The notes: generated by a model not told the origin, from the sequence alone. DNA of 64,000 nucleotides from Rodentibacter sp. JRC1 (GCF_020521555.1 NZ_BPWA01000001.1:1178001-1242000), one strand, 5' to 3'. Numbered from the stretch's first letter, positions 38,847 through 49,453 are shown. Program-made: numbers and translations.

Positions 38847-39665
38847 ATGTTAAAACAACCCTTTCGAGCAGTTGTCTCGGATCTTGACGGTACTTTATTA
38901 AATACCAACCACATGATTGGTGACTTTACTATTGATACTTTAAATAAGTTAGAGCAGCAGGGAACTGACATTATTCTTGCAACAGGAAGGAATCACACAG
39001 ACGTTTCTTCTATTCTTGGAAAAATAGGTGCGGAACGTGCGGTAATGATCACATCAAACGGGGCAAGAGCTAGAGACCTTGAGGGAAATCTTATTTATAG
39101 TAATAGTTTACCGGAAGATGTTGTATTTGAATTGTATAAAACCCCCTTCGATGATGATAGAGTTTGTTTAAATGCTTACCATGATGAAGGCTGGTTTATT
39201 AATAGGGATGTACCGGTTCTAAAAAAATTTCATCAAGACTCCAATTTTATGTATGAAGTGGTTGATTTTTCTCAGCATCATGCGCGTGCAGTAGAAAAAC
39301 TCTTCTTTATTGGTAAAACACCGGAAGATTTAGTGGGTGTTGAGCGATATTTACGTGAACATTTTGGTGATAGAACAACGATAGTTTATTCCGCATTAAC
39401 GTGTTTAGAGGTTATGAATAAAGATGTTTCTAAAGGTAGCGCTTTAAAATATGTGTTAGCTCAACGAGATTATAATTTAGAAGATTGTATTGCTTTCGGA
39501 GATGGAATGAATGATGTGGAAATGTTAACGAATGTGGGAAAAGGTTGCATAATGGAGAATGCTGATATTCGTTTAAAGCAGGCCTGCCCATCGCTTGAAC
39601 AAATTGGCTCAAATAAAGATGAAGCTGTCGCACAATATCTTAGAGACATTTTTGGAATAAAATAA
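38847..39665 (+). CDS. Cof-type HAD-IIB phosphatase
   Basis: The 272-residue protein is a HAD hydrolase with nucleophile DLDGTLL (Asp near residue 14), motif II TSNG, and motif III/IV lysine plus FGDGMNDVEML near residue 220. The inserted cap (about 85-185) is the C2B type of sugar-phosphate or pyridoxal-phosphate phosphatases such as YigL. The substrate cannot be told from sequence. The stop overlaps crcB's start (TAATG), suggesting cotranscription. Confidence 0.88.
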   Translation: MLKQPFRAVVSDLDGTLLNTNHMIGDFTIDTLNKLEQQGTDIILATGRNHTDVSSILGKIGAERAVMITSNGARARDLEGNLIYSNSLPEDVVFELYKTPFDDDRVCLNAYHDEGWFINRDVPVLKKFHQDSNFMYEVVDFSQHHARAVEKLFFIGKTPEDLVGVERYLREHFGDRTTIVYSALTCLEVMNKDVSKGSALKYVLAQRDYNLEDCIAFGDGMNDVEMLTNVGKGCIMENADIRLKQACPSLEQIGSNKDEAVAQYLRDIFGIK

Positions 39666-40048
39666 TGTGGCAATCATTATTATGTGTGGGGAGTGGGGCA
39701 ATCCTTGGCGCATTAGGCCGCTGGGGATTAAGTCAATGGCTTAATCCTTTCTTTTCTTCCATCGCATTTGGCACATTGCTGGCTAATCTGATTGGATGTT
39801 TTTTGATGGGGATAGTTATTGCTATATTTTGGCAATATCCACAAGTCAGTACACTGTGGAAATTATTTATTGTTACCGGATTTCTCGGGTCGCTTACGAC
39901 TTTTTCCTCTTTTTCCGGTGAAGTGATTGAACAACTTATGTCTGAGAAATGGTTTAACGGTATTACCGTCATTTTTGTTCATTTATTTGGAGGATTGATT
40001 TGTACTATTTTGGGGATTTTATTGTGCAAACTATTCATTAAATTCTAG
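39665..40048 (+). CDS. crcB: Fluoride channel CrcB/Fluc
   Basis: The 127-residue membrane protein with four hydrophobic helices exports fluoride as a dual-topology dimer. Conserved GRWG (about 19), NLIGCFLMG (about 40) and GFLGSLTTFSSFSGE (about 77, with the phenylalanine box and Na+-site Thr/Gly) are seen. No fluoride riboswitch is apparent since it is coupled to the gene upstream. Confidence 0.95.
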   Translation: MWQSLLCVGSGAILGALGRWGLSQWLNPFFSSIAFGTLLANLIGCFLMGIVIAIFWQYPQVSTLWKLFIVTGFLGSLTTFSSFSGEVIEQLMSEKWFNGITVIFVHLFGGLICTILGILLCKLFIKF

Positions 40049-40049
40049 G

Positions 40050-40499
40050 CTAAAAATTATCTTCCGGAGCAGAACCGATAAAGTCGGAAAATTCTTCACC
40101 GGAAAAACCATGAGAAAGCATATATTGCCAAATTTTTTGCTTATTTTTTAGTGTTTGCTTTTCGGTATAATTCGGAAATTTTTTTCTTAATGTCGTAAGA
40201 ACAACAGATTCCCAATCTACATTCGTTTCAGAAAGGGTTTCTTCAATAACATCTGTTGTTATACCTTTTAATTGGTGAAGTTCTTGTCTAATTCGATTAA
40301 TGCCATATCCTCGTTGGGAACGGGCGTTAATATAGTTTTCTGCGAAACGTTTATCATTTTGCCAGTTTTTTTGCTGACAATAAGCTAATACGTTTTCGAT
40401 CTCTTCTTCGGAAAAGTTTTTTTCCTGCATTTTATTGCGGAGTTCAAATTCACTGTATTCGCGGCGTGCCAGTAAATTTATGACATAATTTAAAGCCAT
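40050..40499 (-). CDS. recX: RecA regulator RecX
   Basis: The 149-residue all-helical protein inhibits RecA filament growth. RecX triplet repeats are evident: YVINLLARREYSEFELRNKM, VLAYCQQKNWQNDKRFAENYI and RSQRGYGINRIRQEL. ATG 40499 has GGAAAA just upstream; an in-frame ATG four codons earlier is possible. It lies downstream of recA as usual, with a 149-base gap containing a small MITE. Confidence 0.93.
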   Translation of the reverse strand: MALNYVINLLARREYSEFELRNKMQEKNFSEEEIENVLAYCQQKNWQNDKRFAENYINARSQRGYGINRIRQELHQLKGITTDVIEETLSETNVDWESVVLTTLRKKFPNYTEKQTLKNKQKIWQYMLSHGFSGEEFSDFIGSAPEDNF

Positions 40500-40543
40500 T
40501 GTTTTTTCCATAAAAAGTGCGGTCAAAATTTAACGAGAAATTT

Positions 40544-40615
40544 CACAATTATGTTAGACACAGTTGCTACAAAATCGTTATTTAACAATATTTGTGCAAC
40601 TGCTACATAATAATG
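40544..40615. mobile_element. Short MITE (72 bp), third member of a dispersed family
   Basis: Ends CACAATTATG and CATAATAATG are imperfect inverted repeats. Inner parts AGTTGCTACAAAA and TTTGTGCAACTGCT continue the match to the 154-bp elements at 47811 and 55346. It is flanked by an 8-bp direct repeat AGAAATTT (40536-40543 and 40616-40623). It lacks the palindromic centre of the longer copies. Confidence 0.75.
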
Positions 40616-40648
40616 AGAAATTTGACCGCACTTGATCAAGGTTAAAGA

Positions 40649-41707
40649 CTATTCTAATTCTTCTGAAGAATCCTGTTCGGCTTGTTCAATATCCGCCATA
40701 AGTGATTGTTCAGGGTTCGCAACTAATTCGGCGCGGAGTTTAGATTCTAGCTCTCCCGCTTTTTCCGGATTTTCGTGTAGCCATTTCATTGCATTGGCTT
40801 TACCTTGACCAATTTTCTCACCATTATAGGCATACCAAGCACCTGATTTATCGACGAGTTTATGTTTTACACCGAGTTCAATCAATTCACCGGCTTTTGA
40901 AATTCCTTCCCCATAAAGAATTTGGAAGTCTACTTGGCGGAATGGCGCGGCAAGTTTGTTTTTTACTACTTTTACTTTTGTTTCATTACCGATAATTTCA
41001 TCACCATCTTTTACAGAGCCGGTGCGACGAATGTCTAAGCGAACGGAAGAGTAGAATTTAAGCGCATTACCGCCGGTCGTTGTTTCAGGATTACCGAACA
41101 TTACCCCGATTTTCATACGGATTTGGTTGATAAAGATAACCAAACAGTTAGCATTTTTAATTTGACCGGTTAATTTACGTAACGCTTGAGACATTAAGCG
41201 GGCTTGTAAACCCATATGGGAATCTCCCATATCTCCTTCAATTTCCGCTTTTGGTGTAAGTGCGGCGACAGAGTCCACAATAACTACATCAACCGCACCG
41301 GAGCGAACAAGAGCATCACAGATTTCAAGCGCCTGTTCACCATTGTCCGGCTGAGAAACCAGCAATTCCTTTACATCAACCCCAAGTTTCGCCGCATAAA
41401 TAGGATCAAGAGCGTGCTCGGCATCAATAAAGGCACAGGTTTTGCCTGCTTTTTGTGCTTGAGCGATAACGGAGAGGGTTAGTGTGGTTTTACCGGAAGA
41501 CTCCGGTCCAAAAATCTCAACGATACGCCCCATTGGTAAACCGCCGATACCTAATGCAACATCCAAACCGATTGATCCTGTTGAGATTGATTCAACATCA
41601 AGTGTTTTGGTGTCCCCCAATTTCATGATCGAGCCTTTACCGAATTGTTTTTCAATTTGCCCTAATGCCGCAGCAAGTGCTTTTTGTTTTTCTTCTTGAG
41701 TTGCCAT
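40649..41707 (-). CDS. recA: Recombinase A
   Basis: The 352-residue recombinase has Walker A GPESSGKT (about 66-73), the L1/L2 loop region including [22 protein letters not shown], and the acidic C-terminus EQDSSEELE. Length and sequence are typical. An SOS box lies 42 bases upstream of the start. Confidence 0.98.
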   Translation of the reverse strand: MATQEEKQKALAAALGQIEKQFGKGSIMKLGDTKTLDVESISTGSIGLDVALGIGGLPMGRIVEIFGPESSGKTTLTLSVIAQAQKAGKTCAFIDAEHALDPIYAAKLGVDVKELLVSQPDNGEQALEICDALVRSGAVDVVIVDSVAALTPKAEIEGDMGDSHMGLQARLMSQALRKLTGQIKNANCLVIFINQIRMKIGVMFGNPETTTGGNALKFYSSVRLDIRRTGSVKDGDEIIGNETKVKVVKNKLAAPFRQVDFQILYGEGISKAGELIELGVKHKLVDKSGAWYAYNGEKIGQGKANAMKWLHENPEKAGELESKLRAELVANPEQSLMADIEQAEQDSSEELE

Positions 41708-41748
41708 TTTTTAACCTTTTTGCGTTGTCAAATTTTTGTAGATTGTAT

Positions 41749-41764
41749 CTGTATTGATATACAG
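41749..41764 (-). promoter_or_regulatory. LexA (SOS) box of recA
   Basis: CTGT-ATTGATAT-ACAG is a perfect 16-base LexA operator within the recA upstream region, extended by TA at one end. Confidence 0.92.
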
Positions 41765-41861
41765 TATCAAGTGAATTTTTATCTTTGTGATAAAAATGTG
41801 AATCTGATCGTAAACATAGAAGAGGAAAAGGCGAAAATACAGAAATTATACTTTTAACTAA

Positions 41862-41891
41862 AAGGCGTTTTTGATTTTTCAAAAACGCCTT
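41862..41891 (-). terminator. Intrinsic terminator of udp
   Basis: AAGGCGTTTTTGA and TCAAAAACGCCTT form a 13-pair stem with a four-base loop, six bases past the udp stop codon. Confidence 0.85.
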
Positions 41892-41896
41892 ACTTG

Positions 41897-42655
41897 TTAA
41901 GCCAATAATTTTCTTGCGGCTTCAACCACCACTGAAATTGCTTTTTCTTCAGTGTCTTTGATTGTTGCCTCATTTGGGATTTCTTGTTGGGTGCGGTTTA
42001 CGATTGCGCCCGCAACCATTCCTCCCCGTAGTCCCAAGGCATTACACATAGTAAATAGTGTTGCCGCCTCCATTTCATAGTTCATTACATTGAGGTCTTG
42101 CCATTGTTTGAGTGAACCTTGATAAGCGCGATAAACCTTGCCGCTGTAGGTGTCGTAACGTTCTTGACCCGGATAGAAGGTGTCTGATGAGGCGGTAATA
42201 CCTACCAAAGGTTTAATACCTTTTTCTTTTGCAGCATTGAATAATGCGGTGACACATTCAAAATCTGCCACGGCAGGGTATTCTAGAGGGGCGAAATGTA
42301 AGCTTGCTCCGTCTAAACGCACCGCTCCTGTGGTGACTAGGATGTCGCCTACATTAATATGCGGTTGAATTGCTCCGGTTGTACCGATACGTAAGAATGT
42401 ACGCACGCCAAGTTGTGCTAATTCTTCCACGCAAATGGAGGTTGAAGGGCCGCCAATACCGGTAGAACAAACCACAAGAGGCTGACCGTTCAGATAGCCA
42501 AGCCAAGAAGTAAATTCTCGGGTACTGGTGAGAAATTCCGGGTTCTCCAAATGTTTGGCGATACGCTCGGTACGTGCCGGATCACCGGGAATTATAGCGA
42601 GAGTCGCACCTTTTAATTGGGCTTTCGTTAAGTTTAAGTGAAAGACATCTGACAT
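41897..42655 (-). CDS. udp: Uridine phosphorylase
   Basis: The 252-residue enzyme splits uridine to uracil and ribose-1-phosphate. The NP-I family signatures are [13 protein letters not shown] near residue 22, [11 protein letters not shown] near residue 94 and [12 protein letters not shown] near 196. Length equals E. coli Udp (253). It lies 45 bases after yjgR, with an uptake sequence between. Confidence 0.96.
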   Translation of the reverse strand: MSDVFHLNLTKAQLKGATLAIIPGDPARTERIAKHLENPEFLTSTREFTSWLGYLNGQPLVVCSTGIGGPSTSICVEELAQLGVRTFLRIGTTGAIQPHINVGDILVTTGAVRLDGASLHFAPLEYPAVADFECVTALFNAAKEKGIKPLVGITASSDTFYPGQERYDTYSGKVYRAYQGSLKQWQDLNVMNYEMEAATLFTMCNALGLRGGMVAGAIVNRTQQEIPNEATIKDTEEKAISVVVEAARKLLA

Positions 42656-42700
42656 AGTTTTCTCCTTATAAATAGCGGTAAAAATGACCGCACTTTTTTG

Positions 42701-44200
42701 TTATTTCTTTAATACGCCTAAAACACTGCGCATGATTTGTTTGGTTACTTCATTGCGGATATTACGTCCGACGGATTTTGCTACGCTATTAACGATTTGT
42801 TCGGTCGGGCTGAGTTTTTCGCCCCGTTTTTTTGTTCCGAAGAGCATACGACTGAGGCTACCTAAAATACCGTTTTCTTGTTCTTCTTGCGCCTGCTCCG
42901 CTTGTTTTTGTTGAACCGCAGCAAGATCTGCTTGGCTATTTAATATTTCAAAGGCGGATTCGTTATCTACGTAATCTTTATAGAACGAATAAAGATCATC
43001 ATCTTTCACCCATGCCGTGCGTTCTTCCGTGCTAAGCGGGGTAAGTTGGCTTTTCGGCGGATAAATATAAGCGATTTCCACCGGTGTCGGCATTCCTTTT
43101 TCGTCGAGGAATGAAACCAACGCCTGTCCTACACCAAGGGTGGAAATATTTTCCACAACATTTACGTTTGGATTGGATCTAAAGGTTTCTGCTGCTGATT
43201 TTACCGCTTTTTGATCACGTGGCGTGAAAGCGCGTAGGGCGTGTTGTACACGATTACCTAATTGCCCTAAAACCGTATCCGGTAAGTCCAATGGATTCTG
43301 CGTAACGAAATAAATACCTACCCCTTTAGAACGAATTAAGCGTACAACTTGTTCCACTTTTTCGACTAATACTGTCGGCGCACCGTCAAATAATAAATGG
43401 GCTTCATCAAAGAACATCACAAATTTAGGTTTATCCGGATCGCCTACTTCAGGCAATTGTTCAAAAAGTTCAGACATTAGCCATAACAAAAATGCACTAT
43501 ACATTCTTGGAGAGTTAATTAATTTTTCCGAATTCAGTACATTAATTACACCTCGCCCATCACGAGTTTGTAACCAATCTTCAAGATTAAGTGCAGGTTC
43601 ACCGAATAAATTGGTTGCGCCTTCATTTTCAAGGATAAGTAGCGCACGCTGAATGGCTCCTACGCTCGCCGCTGATACATTGCCGTATTCCACTTGGAAA
43701 GTTTTGGCATTTTCCGCCACGTATTTTAGTATTGCACGAAGATCTTTCAGATCGATTAGTAAAAGACCTTTATCGTCAGCTACGCGGAAAACCAAATTTA
43801 ACAACCCCTCTTGAGTTGCATTTAAATTTAATAAACGAGAGAGTAACAGAGGCCCCATTTCAGAAATGGTTGTGCGTAACGGAATACCTGTTTCGCCGAA
43901 CACATCCCAGAAGGAAACGGGATAATTATTCAGGTAGCTTTCATTGCCTAATTCAAATTGTTCAATGCGTTCTGCAATTTTGCCGCTAAATTGCCCTTGT
44001 TTAACCAAACCGGAAAGATCACCTTTTACATCTACTAAAAAAACAGGTACGCCGTCATCGCTAAAAGCTTCTGCTATTTTTCGTAGGGTAACGGTTTTTC
44101 CTGTGCCTGTCGCGCCGGCGATCAATCCGTGGCGATTTGCCATTTTGGCGGTAATACCAAGGATTTCTCCTCGTTCTGTGCGGGCAAGATCATATTGCAT
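42701..44200 (-). CDS. yjgR: HerA-like ATPase YjgR (DUF853 family)
   Basis: The 499-residue P-loop protein has Walker A GATGTGKT (about 30-37) and Walker B VMFFDEAHLLF (about 265). The NPLDLPDTVLGQLGNRVQHALRAFTPRD segment is typical of the YjgR branch of HerA/FtsK-like ATPases. Its biological role is unknown. The C-terminal GTKKRGEKLSPTEQIVNSVAKSVGR region is the family tail. Confidence 0.92.
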   Translation of the reverse strand: MQYDLARTERGEILGITAKMANRHGLIAGATGTGKTVTLRKIAEAFSDDGVPVFLVDVKGDLSGLVKQGQFSGKIAERIEQFELGNESYLNNYPVSFWDVFGETGIPLRTTISEMGPLLLSRLLNLNATQEGLLNLVFRVADDKGLLLIDLKDLRAILKYVAENAKTFQVEYGNVSAASVGAIQRALLILENEGATNLFGEPALNLEDWLQTRDGRGVINVLNSEKLINSPRMYSAFLLWLMSELFEQLPEVGDPDKPKFVMFFDEAHLLFDGAPTVLVEKVEQVVRLIRSKGVGIYFVTQNPLDLPDTVLGQLGNRVQHALRAFTPRDQKAVKSAAETFRSNPNVNVVENISTLGVGQALVSFLDEKGMPTPVEIAYIYPPKSQLTPLSTEERTAWVKDDDLYSFYKDYVDNESAFEILNSQADLAAVQQKQAEQAQEEQENGILGSLSRMLFGTKKRGEKLSPTEQIVNSVAKSVGRNIRNEVTKQIMRSVLGVLKK

Positions 44201-44320
44201 AAATGTTCCTTTGCATTGTGATGTTTATTGGTGAAATGATAAGGAAAAAATAAAGTGCGGTCAAAATTTAAGTGATTTTACGGTATAATTTTGCGTGTTT
44301 TTATGAAGAAGAGAAAAACT

Positions 44321-44989
44321 ATGTCAAAAGCGGAAGTTTTAGTGATTAAAATCGGGCTGGTTGAACAAATCACATTTGATGATGGCATAACCTATGAAAG
44401 TGCTATTCGCAAACAACCGGTGGCATCGGCAAAAATCCATATGCTTGGTGCGGAAGGAAATGATGTCGGTTTAAAAAAACATCATGGCGGTGTGGATAAA
44501 GCATTATTTTTTATGTCGAACGTATCATTTTCTGCATTGAATTATTTGTTGGACGAAGATTTTTCTTACACCGGTGTCGCCGTATATGGTGAAAATTTTG
44601 TGGTTTCCGGTTTTGATGAAGATTCCGTTTGTGTAGGTGATCGTTTCAAAATCGGTTCTACCTTATTGGAAGTTTCACAACCACGTAAACCTTGTGAACG
44701 TTTATCTAAGAATACTAACAATAAAGAAACGCAGAAAGTCGTTTATTCTTCCGGTTGGACGGGGTGGTATGTGCGTGTGATTGAAGAGGGGGAAATAACG
44801 CAAGGTGATGAATTAATTTTGCAAAGTCGCCCTTATCCGCAATTTACTATTAGAATGTTAAATCGTTTATTGTCCGCCTCTCCGACAGTGGAAGAACTTG
44901 AGCAGGCCCTTGCCATTAATGAATTAGCGGAGGCTTTCAAACGTTCGCTTCGTTCTCAATTAAGTAAAGTTAAACTCAAAAATGATTGA
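44321..44989 (+). CDS. yiiM: MOSC-domain protein YiiM
   Basis: The 222-residue protein has a MOSC domain with the conserved sulfur-carrying Cys in [10 protein letters not shown] near residue 127 and the GGVDKALFF segment near residue 57. YiiM-type proteins are molybdenum-cofactor-linked and detoxify N-hydroxylated bases such as 6-hydroxylaminopurine. Start 44321 has GAAGAGA upstream; an earlier in-frame start is possible. It overlaps ychJ by eight bases. Confidence 0.9.
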   Translation: MSKAEVLVIKIGLVEQITFDDGITYESAIRKQPVASAKIHMLGAEGNDVGLKKHHGGVDKALFFMSNVSFSALNYLLDEDFSYTGVAVYGENFVVSGFDEDSVCVGDRFKIGSTLLEVSQPRKPCERLSKNTNNKETQKVVYSSGWTGWYVRVIEEGEITQGDELILQSRPYPQFTIRMLNRLLSASPTVEELEQALAINELAEAFKRSLRSQLSKVKLKND

Positions 44990-45455
44990 TAAAACAACCG
45001 CACTTTGCCCTTGCCAATCCGATCGAAATTATGAAGATTGTTGTGGTGTATTTCATTCACACCAAGCGTTACCTGAAACCGCCGAGCAGCTTATGCGTTC
45101 GCGTTATTCGGCTTATGTATTGAAAAACATTTCTTACATTGTAGAAACCACAGTACCAACTCAACAGCCGTTACTGGATATTCCGCTTTTGAGTGAATGG
45201 GCGGAAACAACCCATTGGTTGGGTTTACAAATTCTCAAAACGGAAACCCTAACCAAAATTCAAAGTGCGGTGGAATTTAATGCAGTTTTTCAAGGGGAAG
45301 AGGGGGAACAATCACATCAAGAGCGGTCAATTTTTGTGAAAATTGATGGACGTTGGTATTTTATCGACCCAACCGTGCCGTTGCCGCCAATGAAACAGCC
45401 TTGTTTGTGTGGTTCCGGTAAGAAATTTAAACACTGTTGTGGAGCGTGGTTATGA
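44982..45455 (+). CDS. ychJ: SEC-C motif protein YchJ
   Basis: The 157-residue protein has a Cys-rich zinc motif at both ends ([14 protein letters not shown] at residues 7-20 and [14 protein letters not shown] near 141), enclosing an NTF2-like core. Function is unknown. An uptake sequence forms codons 4-7 of the gene. The stop overlaps the yihY start by four bases. Confidence 0.93.
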   Translation: MIDKTTALCPCQSDRNYEDCCGVFHSHQALPETAEQLMRSRYSAYVLKNISYIVETTVPTQQPLLDIPLLSEWAETTHWLGLQILKTETLTKIQSAVEFNAVFQGEEGEQSHQERSIFVKIDGRWYFIDPTVPLPPMKQPCLCGSGKKFKHCCGAWL

Positions 45456-46282
45456 CGATTTTAGACTTTTTACAACGCTTTTGGCTGCGTTTTAATGAAA
45501 ATAAACTGACACAGGCGGCAGGTTCACTGACTTATAGCACAATGCTTGCTATCGTGCCTCTCATTATGGTGGTGTTTTCTATTTTTTCCGCCTTTCCGGT
45601 CTTTAATGAGGTTACGGGGGAACTGAAAGCCTTTATTTTCACTAATTTTGCTCCCTCAGCCGGTGATGTTGTAGGGCAATATATTGATGAATTTGTAGAT
45701 AATTCCAAGCAAATGAGCGCGGTGGGAATTATTAGCCTGATTGCGGTGGCATTAATGTTGATTAATTCTATTGATCGCACGCTTAACGGCATTTGGCAGG
45801 ATACCGGAGCCCGCCCAATTTTTACGTCTTTTGCGATTTACTGGTTGATTTTAACGCTTGGGCCTGTTCTGATCGGCACAAGTATAGCGGCAAGTGCTTA
45901 TGTAAAAACAATGTTTGAGCAATCGGAAACCCTTTCTTTCGGATTAAAATTGCTGAGTTTTGTCCCTTTCCTTTCTACTTGGTTTATTTTCACTTTGGTT
46001 TATACGGTCGTGCCGAATAAAAAAGTGAGCATTAAACATTCTGCTGCCGGTGCGTTAATTGCAGCGGTATTTTTTACCTTGGGAAAACAAGCTTTTACGT
46101 GGTATATCACGACTTTTCCCTCTTACCAACTGATTTATGGTGCAATGGCAACCTTGCCGATTATGTTGTTATGGATTCAACTCAGTTGGACGGTGGTGTT
46201 ATTCGGCGCTCAATTAGCGGCAGTATTGGCAGAAATGAAACGGGAAAAAATACAGCTAAAAATCAAAACAGATAACAAATAA
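45452..46282 (+). CDS. yihY: YihY/BrkB-family inner membrane protein
   Basis: The 276-residue protein has about six hydrophobic helices and the family segments [17 protein letters not shown] and [25 protein letters not shown]. Earlier labelled ribonuclease BN in error in many databases; its real function is unsettled. Coupled to ychJ by ATGA; dtd follows nine bases on. Confidence 0.93.
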   Translation: MTILDFLQRFWLRFNENKLTQAAGSLTYSTMLAIVPLIMVVFSIFSAFPVFNEVTGELKAFIFTNFAPSAGDVVGQYIDEFVDNSKQMSAVGIISLIAVALMLINSIDRTLNGIWQDTGARPIFTSFAIYWLILTLGPVLIGTSIAASAYVKTMFEQSETLSFGLKLLSFVPFLSTWFIFTLVYTVVPNKKVSIKHSAAGALIAAVFFTLGKQAFTWYITTFPSYQLIYGAMATLPIMLLWIQLSWTVVLFGAQLAAVLAEMKREKIQLKIKTDNK

Positions 46283-46291
46283 GGAAGTAGA

Positions 46292-46726
46292 ATGATCGCA
46301 TTAATTCAGCGTGTTACACAAGCCAAAGTGGATGTGAAAGGGGAAACGGTCGGACAAATTGGAAAAGGTTTATTGGTGCTACTTGGCGTAGAAAAGGAGG
46401 ATGATCGCGCAAAAGCCGATAAACTCGCAGAAAAAGTACTTAATTATCGTATTTTTAGCGATGAAAACGACAAAATGAACTTAAATGTACAACAAGCCGG
46501 AGGGGCATTATTAATCGTGTCACAGTTTACTTTGGCGGCGGATACGCAAAAAGGTTTACGCCCAAGCTTTTCTAAAGGTGCAACACCGGAATTGGCAAAT
46601 GAGCTTTATGAGTACTTTTCACAAAAATGTGCGGAAAAAATTCAGGTTGAAAACGGACGATTTGCCGCAGATATGCAAGTAAGTCTTACAAACGATGGGC
46701 CGGTTACTTTTTGGTTGAATGTATAG
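46292..46726 (+). CDS. dtd: D-aminoacyl-tRNA deacylase
   Basis: The 144-residue enzyme recycles D-aminoacyl-tRNA. The catalytic-site motif [17 protein letters not shown] (about 77-93) and the C-terminal NDGPVTFWL with the Gly-cisPro motif are present. Length equals E. coli Dtd (145). Order yihY-dtd matches gammaproteobacteria. Confidence 0.97.
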   Translation: MIALIQRVTQAKVDVKGETVGQIGKGLLVLLGVEKEDDRAKADKLAEKVLNYRIFSDENDKMNLNVQQAGGALLIVSQFTLAADTQKGLRPSFSKGATPELANELYEYFSQKCAEKIQVENGRFAADMQVSLTNDGPVTFWLNV

Positions 46727-46730
46727 TGAT

Positions 46731-47789
46731 ATGAATTATTCTATTGGTAAAGTTTCTTTTTCTGACTCTTCAAGTCTCGCACAAATTGATGCCTTACTTG
46801 AACGGGAAGGAATTCGGCGTGATCCTCATTTAGATTATATTGCCGCGATGTTTGATGAGGATTTCAATATTATCGCAACAGGAAGTTGTTTCGGTAATAC
46901 GTTACGGTGTTTGGCGGTATCCAATGATCATCAAGGTGAAGGGCTGATGAATCAAATGGTTACGCATTTGATTAACATTCAAATGGAACGTGGCAACGGG
47001 CATTTATTTCTTTATACGAAATGTGAATCCGCAAAGTTTTTCCATGATCTCGGCTTTCAAGAAATTGTTCGCATTCCCAATCAAATCGTCTTTATGGAAA
47101 ACAAACGTAGGGGGTTTGAAAATTACTTAAATCAGCTCAAAAGTGCGGTTGAAATTTCCGGTATTTTTGAAAAACAAAAAATTGCCGCACTAGTGATGAA
47201 TTGCAATCCTTTTACTCTCGGGCATCAATATTTGGTGGAAAAGGTCGCTACGGAAAATGATCTCGTACATCTTTTTATGCTGAGCGAAGATAGTAGCCTC
47301 TTTCCTTATGAAGTGCGTAAAAAACTTATTCAAGCAGGTATCGCACATTTACCGAATGTCGTGCTGCACGATAGCGGTTCTTATATCATTAGCCAAGCCA
47401 CATTCCCAAGTTATTTCCAAAAGAATGATGATGCGGTTATCAAAAGTAATGTCGAAATTGATTTACAAATTTTTGTGCGTATTGCCCAAGCATTGGGTAT
47501 TCAACGCCGTTATGTAGGGAATGAACCTTTTAGCCGCGTAACGAATATTTATAATCAAATGATGTTACAAAAATTGCCGGAATACGGCATAGAATGCGAA
47601 GTTGTCGAACGCAAAGAAACGGAGGGAAAAGCAATCAGTGCCTCTGCGGTTCGACAAGCCATCAAAACGGATAACTGGGCGTTGATTAAAAAACTAGTAC
47701 CACAAACCACCTTTGATTTTTTGATGAGTGATGAAGCAAAAGCGATTATTGAGAAGATTCGAAACACTGAGAATGTGGTGCATTATTAG
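46731..47789 (+). CDS. citC: [Citrate (pro-3S)-lyase] ligase, orphan
   Basis: The 352-residue protein has an N-terminal GNAT domain (CLAVSNDHQGEGLMNQMVTHL near residue 61) and a C-terminal nucleotidyltransferase domain with NPFTLGHQYLVE near residue 147. This architecture is that of CitC, which acetylates the citrate lyase prosthetic group. No citD, citE, citF, citX or citG gene is near. The start is uncertain: an in-frame ATG at 46719 would overlap dtd. Confidence 0.88.
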   Translation: MNYSIGKVSFSDSSSLAQIDALLEREGIRRDPHLDYIAAMFDEDFNIIATGSCFGNTLRCLAVSNDHQGEGLMNQMVTHLINIQMERGNGHLFLYTKCESAKFFHDLGFQEIVRIPNQIVFMENKRRGFENYLNQLKSAVEISGIFEKQKIAALVMNCNPFTLGHQYLVEKVATENDLVHLFMLSEDSSLFPYEVRKKLIQAGIAHLPNVVLHDSGSYIISQATFPSYFQKNDDAVIKSNVEIDLQIFVRIAQALGIQRRYVGNEPFSRVTNIYNQMMLQKLPEYGIECEVVERKETEGKAISASAVRQAIKTDNWALIKKLVPQTTFDFLMSDEAKAIIEKIRNTENVVHY

Positions 47790-47802
47790 GAAAAGTGCGG
47801 TT

Positions 47803-47972
47803 AGAAATCGCGGTATTATGCATCACTTGCACAAAAGGCTGTTTTTAATTCAAATGTAGGGTGCGTTAGGCTTGCCGTAACGCACCAAACTTGGGTCTAA
47901 CGGTGCGTTACGCCTTTGGCTAACACACCCTACTCTGGTTTTGTGCAACTGATACATAATACCGAGAAATCG
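47803..47972. repeat. Target-site duplications bounding the MITE at 47811
   Basis: AGAAATCG occurs at 47803-47810 and again at 47965-47972, directly against the two element ends. Confidence 0.8.
47811..47964. mobile_element. MITE-like element, 154 bp, copy 1
   Basis: Ends CGGTATTATGCATCACTTGC and (reverse) CGGTATTATGTATCAGTTGC are inverted repeats of about 25 bases with two mismatches. The centre is a palindrome, GTAGGGTGCGTTAGGC...GCCTTTGGCTAACACACCCTAC, enclosing inner copies of TAACGCACC. It encodes nothing. Nearly identical to 55346-55499, and fills the gap between citC and coaA. Confidence 0.85.
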
Positions 47973-47994
47973 TCTTGTATTTAACCGCACTTCT

Positions 47995-48930
47995 TTATTT
48001 CCTAAGTTTAACGACCTCAACTTCGTGGTTTGCTCCTTTTGTTAATATAAGGTTTGCGCGTTCGCGTGTGGGGAGAATATTTTCCCGTAAGTTTAAGCCG
48101 TTGATGTTTTCCCAAATTTGGCTTGCCGTGGCGATCGCTTCTTGTTCCGAAAGGGCGGCATAGTGCTTAAAGTAAGAATTAGGATTGGTAAATGCGCTTT
48201 GGCGGAATTTCAAAAAGCGTTTGATATACCATTCTTTTAGAAGTTTTTCTTCCGCATCCACATAAATAGAAAAATCCACGAAATCCGAAACAAAGGGTTG
48301 ATTACTTTTATTCCCTCCGGTTTGTAGTACGTTCAAACCCTCTAAAATCAGAATATCAGGTTGGTTCACTTCATTAAATTCATCAGGAATAATGTCATAT
48401 GTCAGATGTGAATAAATTGGCGCTTTAACGAGTTTTTTGCCGGATTTAATGTCAGCCAAAAAATAGATGAGCTTTGTCGTATCATAAGAAATAGGAAAAC
48501 CTTTCTTTTGTAATAGATTGTCCTTTTTCAATTTTTCAAGGGGATAGAGGAAACCGTCCGTCGTAATGAGATCAACCTTGCGTTCTATCGGCCAATGAGA
48601 AAGAAGCGATTGAAGAATACGTGCGGAAGTACTTTTTCCTACCGCGACACTGCCGGCAATACTAATGATATAAGGAACTTTGGGGTTTTGTCCGCCAAGA
48701 AAACGATTGAGTACCGTTTGGCGCCGAAGGTTTTCGTCAATGTAATAATTTATCAAACGCGCGAGGGGCAAATAAATCGTGCTGACTTCATCAAGGGAGA
48801 GGTCTTCATTAAAGCCTAACAATGGTTTGAGATCTTGTTCGGTCAGTTTCAAAGGAACCGATTTTCGCAAATTAGCCCATTGTTCACGACTAAAACTCAA
48901 AAAAGGAGTGAGTTGATTTGAAATTTCCAC
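47995..48930 (-). CDS. coaA: Pantothenate kinase, type I
   Basis: The 311-residue enzyme phosphorylates pantothenate, the first step of CoA synthesis. Walker [10 protein letters not shown] (about 97-105), the [10 protein letters not shown] segment and the [17 protein letters not shown] stretch are typical. Length is close to E. coli CoaA (316). Confidence 0.96.
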   Translation of the reverse strand: MEISNQLTPFLSFSREQWANLRKSVPLKLTEQDLKPLLGFNEDLSLDEVSTIYLPLARLINYYIDENLRRQTVLNRFLGGQNPKVPYIISIAGSVAVGKSTSARILQSLLSHWPIERKVDLITTDGFLYPLEKLKKDNLLQKKGFPISYDTTKLIYFLADIKSGKKLVKAPIYSHLTYDIIPDEFNEVNQPDILILEGLNVLQTGGNKSNQPFVSDFVDFSIYVDAEEKLLKEWYIKRFLKFRQSAFTNPNSYFKHYAALSEQEAIATASQIWENINGLNLRENILPTRERANLILTKGANHEVEVVKLRK

Positions 48931-49095
48931 TATTTAATAGAATAATTTGTTGAAAACTGCTGGGAAATATACCTTATAAAATGTAGCTACGCATTGTTTT
49001 TCTCAAACTTTGATGAAAATAACAACAAAGAATGGATGGTTTTGATTGTAATTTAGTCGAATAACTAAAAAAATAGATTTTTTTAGAAAAAAGAC

Positions 49096-49123
49096 TTGTC
49101 AGGCAAACATTTTTCCATATAAT
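49096..49123 (+). promoter_or_regulatory. Promoter of the tRNA-tufB operon
   Basis: TTGTCA and TATAAT stand 16 bases apart, 20 bases before the first tRNA, followed by a C-rich discriminator as in stringently controlled stable-RNA promoters. Confidence 0.8.
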
Positions 49124-49143
49124 ACGCCTCACTTGCTTACGAC

Positions 49144-49219
<76 letters not shown>

Positions 49220-49249
49220 TTCTCTCGTAAACAAGTGTTCATTGAGTGT

Positions 49250-49334
49250 GGAGGGGTTCCCGAGCGGCCAAAGGGGGCAGACTGTAAATCTGTTGGCTCA
49301 GCCTTCGAAGGTTCGAATCCTTCTCCCTCCACCA
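49250..49334 (+). tRNA. tRNA-Tyr (GTA)
   Basis: The 85-base class II tRNA has GGAGGGG paired with CTCCCTCC, a long variable arm and encoded CCA. Anticodon loop CTGTAAA gives GTA. Confidence 0.97.
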
Positions 49335-49375
49335 TCTTTTGGATGAATCTGATGGGACAGACGAATTTAGGACTT

Positions 49376-49450
<75 letters not shown>

Positions 49451-49453
49451 AAC

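Noticed and set aside
47856..47935. CRISPR-like repeat in the citC-coaA gap
   Set aside because: There is no regular repeat-spacer series; the structure is a palindrome inside a MITE.
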